Assembly (NCBI RefSeq): GCF_000422505.1
Contig: NZ_AULX01000025.1
Span: 62,001-126,000, forward strand
Origin: Paenibacillus pinihumi DSM 23905 = JCM 16419
GTDB taxonomy: Bacteria; Bacillota; Bacilli; Paenibacillales; Paenibacillaceae
Direction: 5' to 3'
Length of the DNA: 64,000 nucleotides
Part shown: one piece after another, positions 1 to 8,622 of the stretch
How positions within the stretch are numbered: the stretch's first letter is position 1
How the letters are laid out: each line of letters opens with the position of its first letter
Notes under the pieces: model-generated
What the model saw: only the letters and a program-made list of their open reading frames with translations
What the model was told of the DNA's origin: nothing
Databases searched by the model: none
Made by a program: the position numbers and the translations under genes

Positions 1-314
1 GCGGCCAAGCGGATTCACCGGATGCGAATTCGATTATTGCATTCCAAACCGATCCGGAAGGCTTCAGCAAGTCTTACTGGACACATTATACGAATGATGA
101 AGTAACCAAACTTCTCCGTGAAGGGCAAAAAACATTGGATGGAGACGGGCGTGCCGCTGTTTACGGCAAGCTGCTGCAAATCCTTGCAGATGAAGTACCT
201 TACATTCCGCTCTTCTATCCGGATATTCTGAAAGGTGTTCGTTCTTCCGTGGAAGGCCTGGTTGTGTTGCCTAACGGCAGCCTCCGCCTGGAGGACGTCC
301 GGCTTCAGAAATGA
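1..314 (+). CDS. ABC transporter substrate-binding protein, peptide/nickel family (C-terminal part)
   Basis: The 5' end lies outside the window. The visible 103 codons (reading from base 3) end in TGA at 312-314 and read as the C-terminal lobe of an SBP_bac_5 extracytoplasmic binding protein, including a Y-I-P-L-F-Y-P-D segment typical of the end of oligopeptide/dipeptide binders. The stop overlaps the ATG of the next gene (ATGA at 311-314), so it is translationally coupled to the permeases. Role inferred: delivers a peptide-like ligand to the downstream importer. Ligand identity cannot be judged from this fragment. Confidence 0.85.
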   Translation, partial: GQADSPDANSIIAFQTDPEGFSKSYWTHYTNDEVTKLLREGQKTLDGDGRAAVYGKLLQILADEVPYIPLFYPDILKGVRSSVEGLVVLPNGSLRLEDVRLQK

Positions 315-1300
315 TGAAACTAAGCAAAGCGACAATGAAACCGGCAGGGACCAAAAGCTCATACAGCTGGCTTATCATGGCGATTGTCAGAGCCGTAATC
401 GTGATTTTCTGTGTGGTGACAGCCGTTTTTTTCATCATTCGGATCGTACCGGGCGACCCGGCCAAAATGATATTGGGAGAGTACAGTACGCCTGAGGCCC
501 TTGAGCGCATGCATCATGCGCTCGGGCTGGACCTCCCTGTATGGGAGCAGTTCATCCGGTTTGTGAAGACGCTGTTCACCCAGGGAGATACTGGCAATTC
601 CATTATTGCCGGGACCTCCACCAGAGAGCTGGTTGCCGAGCGGGCTCCGGTTACACTGCTTCTGATCGGGATGGCTTGTGTTTTGGCGGTGGTGATCGCC
701 CTATTGCTGGCTGCGGTTGCCGCTACACAAAAAGACAAGCTGCTGGATCATCTGATCCGTATTTTTCCTACAGTTACTTTGGGTATGCCAATCTTTTGGG
801 TTGGCTTACTTTTAATTCTGGCGTTTAGTGTCCACCTGCGCTGGTTCCCTGTTGGGGGAATCGGGGAAGGCTGGAGCGGGACGCTGTACAGCCTGACGCT
901 GCCGGCGATAACGGTGGCCTTCTCGCAGACACCGACTTTGATCCGGTCCTTGCGGGTACAGATGATTGAAGTGCTGGAATCAGATTTCGTTGTCACCTTG
1001 AAGGCTGCGGGAATACCGGGGAGAATCATTCTGTTCAAACATGTGCTCCGGAACGCCGCTCTCCCTACCCTGATGCTGCTTGGGGTCAATATTTCGTATC
1101 TGATCGGCGGCACATTGGTCGTGGAGCAGGTATTTGGCATCAAGGGAATTGGCAGCCTGTTGTTCACTTCCATTTCCAATCGGGATTTTCCGGTCATTCA
1201 AGGAATCGCCCTCTATTGTGCGATTGGTGTAGTGATTATCAGTCTCCTGATTGAGATCATTTCCTGGCTGCTTGATCCCAGAACGAAAGGAAAACCATGA
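311..1300 (+). CDS. ABC transporter permease, DppB/OppB family
   Basis: A 329-residue integral membrane protein with about six hydrophobic segments. The first is near residues 23-43 and is followed by the R-I-V-P-G-D-P signature of DppB-type permeases. The conserved cytoplasmic loop for contact with the ATPases lies around residues 215-255 (LRVQMIEVLESDFVVTLKAAG followed by G-I-P-G-R). Length and order fit the dipeptide/oligopeptide/nickel family. It starts inside the stop of the binding-protein gene and ends overlapping the second permease by four bases, so the complex is co-translated. Substrate specificity cannot be read from the permease. Confidence 0.93.
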   Translation: MMKLSKATMKPAGTKSSYSWLIMAIVRAVIVIFCVVTAVFFIIRIVPGDPAKMILGEYSTPEALERMHHALGLDLPVWEQFIRFVKTLFTQGDTGNSIIAGTSTRELVAERAPVTLLLIGMACVLAVVIALLLAAVAATQKDKLLDHLIRIFPTVTLGMPIFWVGLLLILAFSVHLRWFPVGGIGEGWSGTLYSLTLPAITVAFSQTPTLIRSLRVQMIEVLESDFVVTLKAAGIPGRIILFKHVLRNAALPTLMLLGVNISYLIGGTLVVEQVFGIKGIGSLLFTSISNRDFPVIQGIALYCAIGVVIISLLIEIISWLLDPRTKGKP

Positions 1301-2163
1301 AACCTATAACAGTAAACCCTCAACTGCATGAGGATGGTCAAAGTACGAGCATCATCAGCCGAATTTGGCGTATCCCGGCGCTTCTGGCGGGGGGCATCAT
1401 GCTTGCGGTGCTCGTTCTGCTGGCTATATTCATTCCGTTTATAAGTCCGCATGATCCTACCGGGCAGGATTTGAGCGCATTTTTGCAGCCTCCATCGGCC
1501 AAGCATTGGCTGGGTACGGACCAGTTGGGACGTGACTTGTTTACGAGGCTGATCTATGCGGCGCGGACAGATTTAACCATTATGGTGCTGGCTGAAATCA
1601 TCCCTTTTTGCACAGGTGTGTTACTGGGCATGATTGCAGGGTATTACGGCAAATGGCTCGATTCAGTCATATCGCTGCTCACGGATACATTTATTGCTTT
1701 TCCGTTCTATTTGATTGTTATCATCGTGGCTTTTGCCAGCGGAGCCGGACAGCGGGGAATTTATATCACCTTTATGCTGGTAGGCTGGATTGTATTTGCC
1801 CGTGTGACCCGGGGCCTGACTGCATCATTTCGCCAGCAGGAATGGGTCGCTTCCGCTCAAACGTTGGGACTGCCGGGCATCAGGATTATTTTGCGCCATA
1901 TTCTGCCCAATGTACTGCCTCAGGCGATTGTTGTCCTGATGACCGATATGGTCGGGCTGCTTGTAGCCATTGTGACGCTCGGGTATCTGGGCATCGGCAT
2001 TGCGCCGCCGACACCGGACTGGGGAACGATGATTTCGGATGGACAACCGTTCATTACGACAGCATGGTGGCTCTCGGCAGTCCCGGGACTTGCGGTCGTC
2101 TATGTGGGTATTGCGCTGTCCCTTGTAGGTGACGGACTGGCAGACCTGTGGAGGAAAAAATGA
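1297..2163 (+). CDS. ABC transporter permease, DppC/OppC family
   Basis: A 288-residue second permease of the same importer. After a cytoplasmic N-terminus come a hydrophobic segment (about residues 28-50), the family motif H-W-L-G-T-D-Q-L-G-R-D around residues 69-79, and the coupling-loop signature near residues 180-200 (Q-T-L-G-L-P-G). The start ATG overlaps the previous stop (ATGA, 1297-1300). The TGA at 2161-2163 overlaps the ATG of the first ATPase gene. It forms the heterodimeric channel with the DppB-like subunit. Confidence 0.93.
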   Translation: MKPITVNPQLHEDGQSTSIISRIWRIPALLAGGIMLAVLVLLAIFIPFISPHDPTGQDLSAFLQPPSAKHWLGTDQLGRDLFTRLIYAARTDLTIMVLAEIIPFCTGVLLGMIAGYYGKWLDSVISLLTDTFIAFPFYLIVIIVAFASGAGQRGIYITFMLVGWIVFARVTRGLTASFRQQEWVASAQTLGLPGIRIILRHILPNVLPQAIVVLMTDMVGLLVAIVTLGYLGIGIAPPTPDWGTMISDGQPFITTAWWLSAVPGLAVVYVGIALSLVGDGLADLWRKK

Positions 2164-2915
2164 TGGCAATACGTCCAGTACTTGAAATCGACGCCTTGTC
2201 GCTTGCAGCCAAATCAAATAAAAAATTAGTCGACAATGTCAGTTTTTCATTAAGCAAGGGAGAAACTTTGGGATTAGTAGGCGAATCCGGGTCGGGAAAA
2301 TCGCTCACGCTGCGTGCGATTCTGGGCATTCTTCCGCGCGGTATTGAGCAGGTCGGGGGAACCGTTAAGAATGAAGAACGCAGCGCGATGGTTTTCCAGG
2401 ACCCCAGAGGGTCGCTCGACCCGCTCTGTCCTGTAGTGAAGCAGCTGACGGAAGTTGTATACTACCGGCAGCGGTTAAGCCGCAGGGCTTCGCGCAAGGC
2501 AGCGCTGGAATTGCTCCACATGCTCGGGCTGCCGGCTTCCCTGCAAACCTCCGACCGCTATCCTAGCCAGCTGTCAGGCGGGCAGTGCCAACGGGTCGTC
2601 ATTGCAATGGCTCTGGCATGCAAGCCTGGCATTCTGCTTTGTGATGAGCCTACAACAGCACTGGATGTAACCGTGCAAAAGCAAATCATGGAGACCATCT
2701 CGGCATTGCAGGTAGAGCTTGGCTTTGCGATGGTGTTTGTGACGCATAATCTTGCCATTGCGGCTGCGATGTGTTCGAAGCTGTGCGTGATGAAAGAAGG
2801 GAAGATTATTGAGCAGGGGAATACCCTTAGCCTGCTGCAAAACCCGCAAAACCCATATACACAAATGCTGATGAACTCGGTGCTTCCGGTACCGGAGCTT
2901 GAAGGGAGCGATTAA
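2160..2915 (+). CDS. ABC transporter ATP-binding protein, DppD/OppD family
   Basis: A nucleotide-binding subunit of about 251 residues. Walker A is GESGSGKS near residue 39, the signature is LSGGQCQR, and Walker B is ILLCDEPTTALD followed by the switch VTHN. A GTG at 2148 would lengthen the protein, but ATG 2160 is preferred because GGAGG (2150-2154) sits five bases upstream and the ATG overlaps the preceding stop. It is shorter than typical OppD (about 330 residues) and lacks the C-terminal oligopeptide/dipeptide transporter extension with its cysteine motif. The partner ATPase also looks trimmed. Confidence 0.9.
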   Translation: MMAIRPVLEIDALSLAAKSNKKLVDNVSFSLSKGETLGLVGESGSGKSLTLRAILGILPRGIEQVGGTVKNEERSAMVFQDPRGSLDPLCPVVKQLTEVVYYRQRLSRRASRKAALELLHMLGLPASLQTSDRYPSQLSGGQCQRVVIAMALACKPGILLCDEPTTALDVTVQKQIMETISALQVELGFAMVFVTHNLAIAAAMCSKLCVMKEGKIIEQGNTLSLLQNPQNPYTQMLMNSVLPVPELEGSD

Positions 2916-2917
2916 AG

Positions 2918-3703
2918 ATGGGAGCAGCCCTGCAAGTCAAAAATATCTCGGTCCATTATGGCGGATTTACAGCACTGGATTCCATCAATCTGGATTTGCC
3001 GAAGCATACCACGCTGGGACTTGTGGGCGAATCCGGCTCGGGAAAGTCCACTCTGGCACGGGTTATTGCCGGGCTGGTTGTCCCTAATGAGGGACAGGTT
3101 TTACTGGGACCGGAGCTGCTCAAGAGGAAGAGAAGCCGCGAGCAGCACAAAAAGATCCAGATGATCTTTCAGAATCCGGATGCGTCGCTTAATCCCAAGC
3201 ATTCGATCAGGCAGATTCTTTCCGAGGCATTATTGTTTCACCGTATTGTAGATCGTGCTCAGGTCGGGACACGCTGCAAGGAGCTGCTGGCCCGAGTGCA
3301 TATGGATGAGAGCGCCTTGGACCGTTATCCCCATCAGTTTTCAGGCGGCCAGCGGCAGCGGATTGCCATTGCCCGGGCTTTGAGCGTAGAGCCAAGTGTT
3401 CTGATTGCAGATGAACCAACGAGCGCGCTTGACGTGTCTGTACAGCGCAGTGTGCTGGACCTGTTCAGCAAGCTGAAGTCTGAGCTTGATCTTACCCTGC
3501 TGTTCATTTCCCACGATCTTGGGGTTATTCATGAAATCAGCGATACGGTAGCGGTCATGAAGCAGGGAAGGCTAGTTGAGATTAATGATAAGGATCAATT
3601 CTTTTCCCGCCCTGAAACGGCCTATAGCCGCGAGCTGTTATCTGCTGTCCCGAGAATGCCGAATCTAAAACCATCAGGAGGTTTCCATGAGCCAAGAACA
3701 TAA
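2918..3703 (+). CDS. ABC transporter ATP-binding protein, DppF/OppF family
   Basis: A 261-residue second ATPase of the importer. Walker A GESGSGKST is near residue 38, a Q-loop reads MIFQNPDASLNP, the signature is FSGGQRQR, and Walker B is VLIADEPTSALD with ISHD as switch. It begins two bases after the previous stop and overlaps the aminotransferase start by 17 bases (3687-3703), so transport and metabolism genes are one transcription unit. The two ATPases are expected to form a heterodimer on the two permeases. Confidence 0.92.
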   Translation: MGAALQVKNISVHYGGFTALDSINLDLPKHTTLGLVGESGSGKSTLARVIAGLVVPNEGQVLLGPELLKRKRSREQHKKIQMIFQNPDASLNPKHSIRQILSEALLFHRIVDRAQVGTRCKELLARVHMDESALDRYPHQFSGGQRQRIAIARALSVEPSVLIADEPTSALDVSVQRSVLDLFSKLKSELDLTLLFISHDLGVIHEISDTVAVMKQGRLVEINDKDQFFSRPETAYSRELLSAVPRMPNLKPSGGFHEPRT

Positions 3704-4751
3704 AGGATACGTACCGCTTTCGAGACCGGAATGGGATACCCTTACCCGTCAGCTCTCCAGTCTGCTGTCTACACAGCACGCTCCGGTCATCATTCCCGGG
3801 GAGGCCATCCTCGGCATTGAAGCCGTGGCAGCCGGGATATCCGCACCTGGAAGAACGATATTGAACGTGGTAACCGGCCCTTACGGAACCTTGTTTGGAG
3901 AATGGCTGGAGCGCGGCGGCGCAACTGTTGTTGAAGTTGAAGTTTCTTTTGATGAAGTGGTGACAGCAAATGCTGTTCAGACGGCGATTGAGAAATACAG
4001 CCCGTGTGCCCTGTCATTTGTACATGCTGAAGTGGTGACCGGGGGATCTAATCCAGCTAGAGATATCTTGAAGATTGCGCGCGGCTTCAATCTGATCACC
4101 GTCATGGATTCGGTGTCCGCGGTGGGGGGAGAGGATCTGCTGGTGGATGAATGGGCCGCCGACTTTGTAGCAATAGGGGCGCAAAAGGCATTGGCCGGTC
4201 CAAATGGCGTCAGTGCCGTCAGCATCTCGCCGCGCGGCTGGGAATTTCTCGAAACGAACAGCCATGCGCCACGCAACTCGATTCTGTCCCTGCTGGATTT
4301 GAAGCCAAACGCGAAGGGTACAGCGCCGCTGCGGGTGCCGCCCAACATTCCGGCTTTGGAGGCCAGAGCTTTAATCACAGCCTTGGAACGGGTTGAGGAG
4401 GAAGGACTGGAACAGCTCATCCGCCGGCATGAACGGGCGGCAGCCTCTGCACATGCGGGAATCAAATCTCTGGGACTTGAACCTTGGCAGAAAGACAGCC
4501 GGTTCTACTCAACGCTGACGACAACCGTGCGGATTTCCGGGCATGACAGCTTGCGGATTGAACAGCCGATTGGCATCGTGGCCCCTGGTGATGGCGAATT
4601 ATTCGGTCAATTGCTGCGAATCAATCATTTTGGAGTGAATGCTTCCCGTCAAGGTGTAGAAGAAGCTATCCGGACAATCGCGCAGCTTCTGAATCAACAG
4701 CCGGATCACGCAATCCGGGCTGTCGCCCAGGCCTGGGGGCAGGATACATGA
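3687..4751 (+). CDS. PLP-dependent class V aminotransferase (alanine-glyoxylate/serine-pyruvate type)
   Basis: A 354-residue cytosolic fold-type I PLP enzyme. The cofactor-binding Asp is in VMDSVSAVGG (D141), and the Schiff-base Lys is K167 in the motif G-A-Q-K-A-L-A-G-P. An N-terminal glycine-rich segment, VVTGPYG, and HAEVVTGG match the alanine-glyoxylate/phosphoserine branch. The start is fixed by AGGAGG at 3676-3681. Its TGA overlaps the following amidohydrolase ATG. Because it is welded to a peptide-type importer, it probably acts on the imported compound or on a product released by the amidohydrolase. The exact amino donor is unknown. Confidence 0.85.
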   Translation: MSQEHKGYVPLSRPEWDTLTRQLSSLLSTQHAPVIIPGEAILGIEAVAAGISAPGRTILNVVTGPYGTLFGEWLERGGATVVEVEVSFDEVVTANAVQTAIEKYSPCALSFVHAEVVTGGSNPARDILKIARGFNLITVMDSVSAVGGEDLLVDEWAADFVAIGAQKALAGPNGVSAVSISPRGWEFLETNSHAPRNSILSLLDLKPNAKGTAPLRVPPNIPALEARALITALERVEEEGLEQLIRRHERAAASAHAGIKSLGLEPWQKDSRFYSTLTTTVRISGHDSLRIEQPIGIVAPGDGELFGQLLRINHFGVNASRQGVEEAIRTIAQLLNQQPDHAIRAVAQAWGQDT

Positions 4752-5884
4752 TTCTCAAATCTCCCCAGTCCAAAACCTTTCGTCATGTCTATATTGCGGG
4801 GATTCCCGATAAACGGTTCGACATCTCGATTCAGAATGGGCGATTTGCATCCATCACCGAATCCAATCCGCACCCTGCGGAAGTTGTGGATGGGGTTCAA
4901 GATCTATGGATAAATCCGGGTGTGATTGACTTGCATACCCATTTGGCTTGGACAGATTTTGACCACGATGATCAATTGAAGCGGGACCCTCATGAGGTTG
5001 AAGTGATGCAGGCCCAGGCCTTTGAAGCAACCCTGCGCACCGGTGTCACGACAGCGAGGGATGCGGGCGGACTCCCGCCAGCTGCCGTCCGGCATATCGC
5101 AGAGCACTATGGGCCGTCTCTACGGGTGCAAACCAGCACCGATATGCTGGGAGCCGCCGATTCCCGTGGGCTCCAGCATTTGGAGCAGCGCCTGAAGGGG
5201 ATTTTTGAGTCAGGTGCACAGTGGGTCAAAATTATGGCCACAGGCGGTCTTGGAGCACCGACGGAGAAGGTGGCTGATCCGAACTTTTCCGAAGAAGAAT
5301 TCCACTTCATTGTCCGCCATGCCCATGCCCATAACAAAAAGGTCATGGTGCATACGTGGGGCGGAGTGACGATAGACTGGTCTGCTGCTGCCGGGGTCAC
5401 TTCAATCGAGCATGGCATGTTCTTGACGGAAGATCAGGCGGGCAGACTTGCAGAAGCCGGGGTTGCTTTTGTGCCTACTGCCTCGATCTATCGCATTGCG
5501 GCTGATCCCCGCGGCGTGCTGGCGCTGCCGCAGGTGATTTGCGACCGGGCTGCCCGCGCTGTTGAGGCTCATCCGAAGGCCATTGAATATGCCAGAAAGG
5601 CGGGAGTCCGCCTCGGATTCGGTACGGATTACGCAACACCTGCCTTGCATGGACATAACCTTCAAGAACTGGACACTTTGACAGACTACGGGCTAACTTG
5701 GTCGGAAGCGTTGAAGTCCGCCACTTCAACGGCTGCCGAAATTCTCGGGAGCGGCTACGAATTGGGGAGAATTGCAGAAGGCTATCTGGCAGATGCGATT
5801 ATTTTTGACGCCGACCCTTACCGGGCGAAAAATGCAGATGAGCTGCAAAAAAGCATCGTTACCGTCATTACCGGAGCTGTGTAA
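4748..5884 (+). CDS. Metal-dependent amidohydrolase (imidazolonepropionase/prolidase-like, COG1228 type)
   Basis: A 378-residue TIM-barrel amidohydrolase. Metal ligands are visible as H63-x-H65 (DLHTH), a probable carboxylated K161 (WVKIMATGG), H202 (VHTWGG), H222 (IEHGMF) and D294 (FGTDYATP). This arrangement suits the subtype II enzymes that include imidazolonepropionase and Xaa-Arg/Pro dipeptidases. No signal peptide is seen, so it acts in the cytosol. It is the last gene of the operon and is followed by a hairpin terminator at 5893. Likely role: hydrolysis of a C-N bond in the compound brought in by the upstream importer. Confidence 0.85.
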   Translation: MILKSPQSKTFRHVYIAGIPDKRFDISIQNGRFASITESNPHPAEVVDGVQDLWINPGVIDLHTHLAWTDFDHDDQLKRDPHEVEVMQAQAFEATLRTGVTTARDAGGLPPAAVRHIAEHYGPSLRVQTSTDMLGAADSRGLQHLEQRLKGIFESGAQWVKIMATGGLGAPTEKVADPNFSEEEFHFIVRHAHAHNKKVMVHTWGGVTIDWSAAAGVTSIEHGMFLTEDQAGRLAEAGVAFVPTASIYRIAADPRGVLALPQVICDRAARAVEAHPKAIEYARKAGVRLGFGTDYATPALHGHNLQELDTLTDYGLTWSEALKSATSTAAEILGSGYELGRIAEGYLADAIIFDADPYRAKNADELQKSIVTVITGAV

Positions 5885-5892
5885 GCATCAGG

Positions 5893-5921
5893 CTGTCGAG
5901 ATTTTTCTCGGCAGTCTTCTT
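5893..5921 (+). terminator. Intrinsic terminator of the importer-amidohydrolase operon
   Basis: The stem CTGTCGAG/CTCGGCAG (one wobble) has an ATTTTT loop and is followed by a T/C-rich tail, eight bases after the amidohydrolase stop. No clear gene or other element was seen in the remaining bases up to 6095. Confidence 0.6.
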
Positions 5922-6107
5922 CATGTTCAAGCTTATTTTATCGCTAAAGCCAAGGTGAAACTTTTAATACCTCCTGCGTTCAATCTGTAGCCTTCAATCC
6001 GTTCTGCTGTTATAGTGTGGAAAGGGTAAACTGAAAGCTGCCATGAACAAAACTTTAAAACGGTGCAATTGTGAATTGCTTCAGATATAACGAATGGGGG
6101 AGAGCAC

Positions 6108-6575
6108 TTGATTCATATTGTGGAGTTAAATCAACGCATGGACTTATTTGACGCCGCTGTCAGGATGGTTTGGGAGCAATGGGGCAGCGAGACCAACTAT
6201 AATTTCTATTATGACTGTATGAAAAACTCGTGTGACACCGCGAGCGAATTGCCGCGATTTTATATTGCACTGCAAGAGGACAAGACTATAGTAGGGACGT
6301 ATGCTTTATTGACGAACGATCTGATCAGCCGTCAGGATTTATTTCCCTGGTTCGCCTGTCTATATGTGATTCCTGAATGCAGAGGCAACAGATTGGGGGC
6401 GCTTTTGCTTCAGCATGCCCTTGATGAGACAGCAAAGAAGGGATATCAGAATCTGTACCTCTCTACGGATTTGGACGACTATTATGAGAAGTACGGCTGG
6501 AACTACTTAAATGAAGGGTATATATTTAACGGCGACTTAACGAAAATATACGTGCATCCAACAAATGCATTGTAA
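6108..6575 (+). CDS. GNAT-family N-acetyltransferase
   Basis: A 155-residue protein with the GNAT acetyl-CoA-binding motif A as VIPECRGNRLGALLLQHAL (about residues 86-104) after beta-strand 4, and a C-terminal DDYYEKYGWNY strand-loop typical of the fold. The start is TTG 6108, supported by GGGGGAGAG at 6096-6104; no ATG fits. Acceptor substrate unknown. It is monocistronic: the next promoter lies at 6644. Confidence 0.8.
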   Translation: MIHIVELNQRMDLFDAAVRMVWEQWGSETNYNFYYDCMKNSCDTASELPRFYIALQEDKTIVGTYALLTNDLISRQDLFPWFACLYVIPECRGNRLGALLLQHALDETAKKGYQNLYLSTDLDDYYEKYGWNYLNEGYIFNGDLTKIYVHPTNAL

Positions 6576-6643
6576 AATATTATATAGCTGTTCGGATTTC
6601 CAGAGATAAGAATAGATTTTAGCTGCCGGCCATGAACTGGGCA

Positions 6644-6673
6644 TTGAGTTGAAAACGCGTTAACGTTTATAAT
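6644..6673 (+). promoter_or_regulatory. Sigma-A-type promoter of the ABC-F gene
   Basis: TTGAGT (6644-6649), an 18-base spacer and TATAAT (6668-6673). Transcription from here would run through the whole 216-bp palindromic repeat before reaching the ABC-F start at 6935. Confidence 0.55.
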
Positions 6674-6701
6674 ATAACGATAAGATTATACAAAGAAAAG
6701 G

Positions 6702-6917
6702 GGCTCCATTTAAGAATCAGCGGTTGACCACTGTAAGTAGCTTGAGCGGAGAGAAAGAGGGAGGCTGGAGAAGCGTAGCGTTCGCCTTTGTTCGCGGATT
6801 TCGACCACGTACAGGTAGAAATACAGGAAATCCGGGAACAACAGCGATCGGAAGTCCCCTCTTTCTCGCAGCGTAGCTTCAGCGTTCCGTGTCAACCACT
6901 GATTTCGATTTTGAGCC
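6702..6917. repeat. 216-bp palindromic MITE-like repeat, copy 1
   Basis: It begins GGCTCC and ends GAGCC. The two ends form imperfect inverted repeats of about 27 bases (ATCAGCGGTTGAC versus ATCAGTGGTTGAC in the inner part). The left half aligns with the reverse complement of the right half along most of its length, so RNA of it would fold into one long hairpin. An 8-base direct repeat, AGAAAAGG, flanks it at 6694-6701 and 6918-6925, as expected of a target-site duplication. A copy of the same length lies at 12353-12568 with about 16 mismatches by eye. It holds no credible coding sequence. Confidence 0.85.
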
Positions 6918-6934
6918 AGAAAAGGTGCTAACTA

Positions 6935-8491
6935 ATGAGTATTTTGAATGTAGAACGACTGAGTCACGGCTTTGGAGACCGCGCCATCTTCAATAACGTA
7001 TCGTTTCGCTTGCTGAAAGGCGAGCATATCGGCCTTATTGGAGCTAACGGCGAGGGCAAATCTACTTTTATGAACATCATTACGGGCAAGCTTCAGCCGG
7101 ATGACGGGAAGGTGGAATGGTCCAAGCGCATGCGTGTCGGCTATCTGGATCAGCACGCTGTATTGACCAAGGGACTGACGATTCGCGATGTCTTGAAGGG
7201 AGCTTTCCAGTACCTGTTCGATATGGAGCAGGAAATGAATGACATGTACGGCCGGATGGGCGATGTCACGCCGGAGGAGCTGGAGCAGCTGCTTGAGGAT
7301 GTGGGTACAATCCAGGATACGCTGACGAACCAGGATTTTTATCTGATCGATGCCAAAATTGATGAAACAGCACGCGGCCTCGGTCTGACCGATATCGGTC
7401 TGGAAAAGGATGTTACCGACTTGAGCGGCGGACAGCGTACGAAGGTACTGCTGGCAAAGCTGTTGCTGGAAAAGCCTGAAGTTCTGCTCTTGGATGAGCC
7501 GACCAACTACCTGGACGAGCAGCATATCGAATGGCTCAAGCGCTATTTGCAAGCCTACGAGAATGCATTTATTCTGATCTCGCATGACATTCCGTTCCTT
7601 AATAGTGTCATTAACTTGATCTATCATATGGAAAATCAGGAACTGAACCGTTACGTTGGGGATTACGAGCATTTCCAGCAGGTTCATGAAATGAAGAAGC
7701 AGCAGCTGGAGTCGGCCTACAAGCGCCAGCAGCAGGAGATCGCCGACTTGAAGGATTTCGTGGCACGGAATAAGGCGAGCGTAGCGACGCGGAATATGGC
7801 GATGTCCCGCCAGAAGAAGCTCGACAAGATGGAAGTCATCGAGATTGCCAAGGAAAAGCCGAAACCGCAGTTTAACTTCACCCCGGGAAGAACGTCCGGC
7901 AAGCTGATTTTTGAGACGAAGGAGCTTGTGATCGGTTATAATGAGCCGTTGTCCCGTCCGCTTGATCTGCGCATGGAGCGCGGCCAGAAGATTGCGCTTG
8001 TCGGCGCGAATGGTATCGGAAAAACGACTTTGCTGCGCAGTATTTTGGGCGAAATTCCGGCGATCTCCGGTTCGGTTGAGCGCGGTGAGCATCAGCAGGT
8101 CGGCTATTTCGAGCAGGAATCCAAGGGAGACAACTACAATACCTGTATCGAAGAAATCTGGAATGAGTTCCCTTCCTTCACGCAATTTGAGGTCCGCGCC
8201 GCTCTGGCAAGATGCGGTCTGACAACCAAGCATATTGAGAGCAAAATTACGGTGCTCAGCGGAGGAGAGAAGGCGAAGGTCCGCCTGTGCAAGCTGATTA
8301 ACAGGGAAACGAATCTGCTTGTGCTCGATGAGCCGACGAACCACTTGGATGTTGATGCCAAGGATGAGCTGAAGCGTGCTCTGCAAGCCTACAAAGGCAG
8401 CATTCTGCTTATTTCCCACGAACCTGAATTTTATCGTGATGTCGTGACGGAGACATGGAACTGTGAATCCTGGACGACAAAGGTATTTTAA
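6935..8491 (+). CDS. ABC-F family ATPase (YbiT/YkpA-like)
   Basis: A 518-residue soluble protein with two ABC cassettes and no membrane segments. Cassette 1 has Walker A GANGEGKST (about residue 36), signature LSGGQRTK and Walker B LLLDEPTNYLD. Cassette 2 has GANGIGKTT, LSGGEKAK and LVLDEPTNHLD. The charged linker between them (about residues 235-310) is the ribosome-contacting region of ABC-F proteins. The C-terminus ETWNCESWTTKVF is close to the YbiT/YkpA branch, which acts on translating ribosomes. The Shine-Dalgarno AAAAGG lies in the repeat-generated direct repeat immediately upstream. A terminator follows at 8503. Confidence 0.9.
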   Translation: MSILNVERLSHGFGDRAIFNNVSFRLLKGEHIGLIGANGEGKSTFMNIITGKLQPDDGKVEWSKRMRVGYLDQHAVLTKGLTIRDVLKGAFQYLFDMEQEMNDMYGRMGDVTPEELEQLLEDVGTIQDTLTNQDFYLIDAKIDETARGLGLTDIGLEKDVTDLSGGQRTKVLLAKLLLEKPEVLLLDEPTNYLDEQHIEWLKRYLQAYENAFILISHDIPFLNSVINLIYHMENQELNRYVGDYEHFQQVHEMKKQQLESAYKRQQQEIADLKDFVARNKASVATRNMAMSRQKKLDKMEVIEIAKEKPKPQFNFTPGRTSGKLIFETKELVIGYNEPLSRPLDLRMERGQKIALVGANGIGKTTLLRSILGEIPAISGSVERGEHQQVGYFEQESKGDNYNTCIEEIWNEFPSFTQFEVRAALARCGLTTKHIESKITVLSGGEKAKVRLCKLINRETNLLVLDEPTNHLDVDAKDELKRALQAYKGSILLISHEPEFYRDVVTETWNCESWTTKVF

Positions 8492-8502
8492 TACGCGATG
8501 CC

Positions 8503-8542
8503 AAAAGCCTCCCCATTCATTTTTGATTGGGAAGGCTTTTTT
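8503..8542 (+). terminator. Intrinsic terminator after ABC-F gene
   Basis: AAAAGCCTCCCCA pairs with TGGGAAGGCTTTT (one mismatch) around a 12-base loop, with the T-run in the 3' arm. It is placed 11 bases after the stop codon. Confidence 0.85.
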
Positions 8543-8622
8543 GGTGCTCCAATGTCAGCAGAAGCCTCAAGAGGACAGAATTCTGAGAATGGTCTTGTAT
8601 AAAATTGGGAAACAAAAGATAA

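Noticed and set aside
2148-2162. GTG start for the first ATPase
   Set aside because: It would place the ribosome site inside the coding region; ATG 2160 fits spacing and overlap.
6710-6895. Short frames inside the 216-bp repeat copies
   Set aside because: Frames differ between the two copies and no start signal is shared; the repeat is judged non-coding.
6932-8419. Long minus-strand reading frame (495 codons) opposite the ABC-F gene
   Set aside because: Composition is a mirror of the conserved ABC-F gene, no ribosome site, no family motif; a shadow of codon bias.
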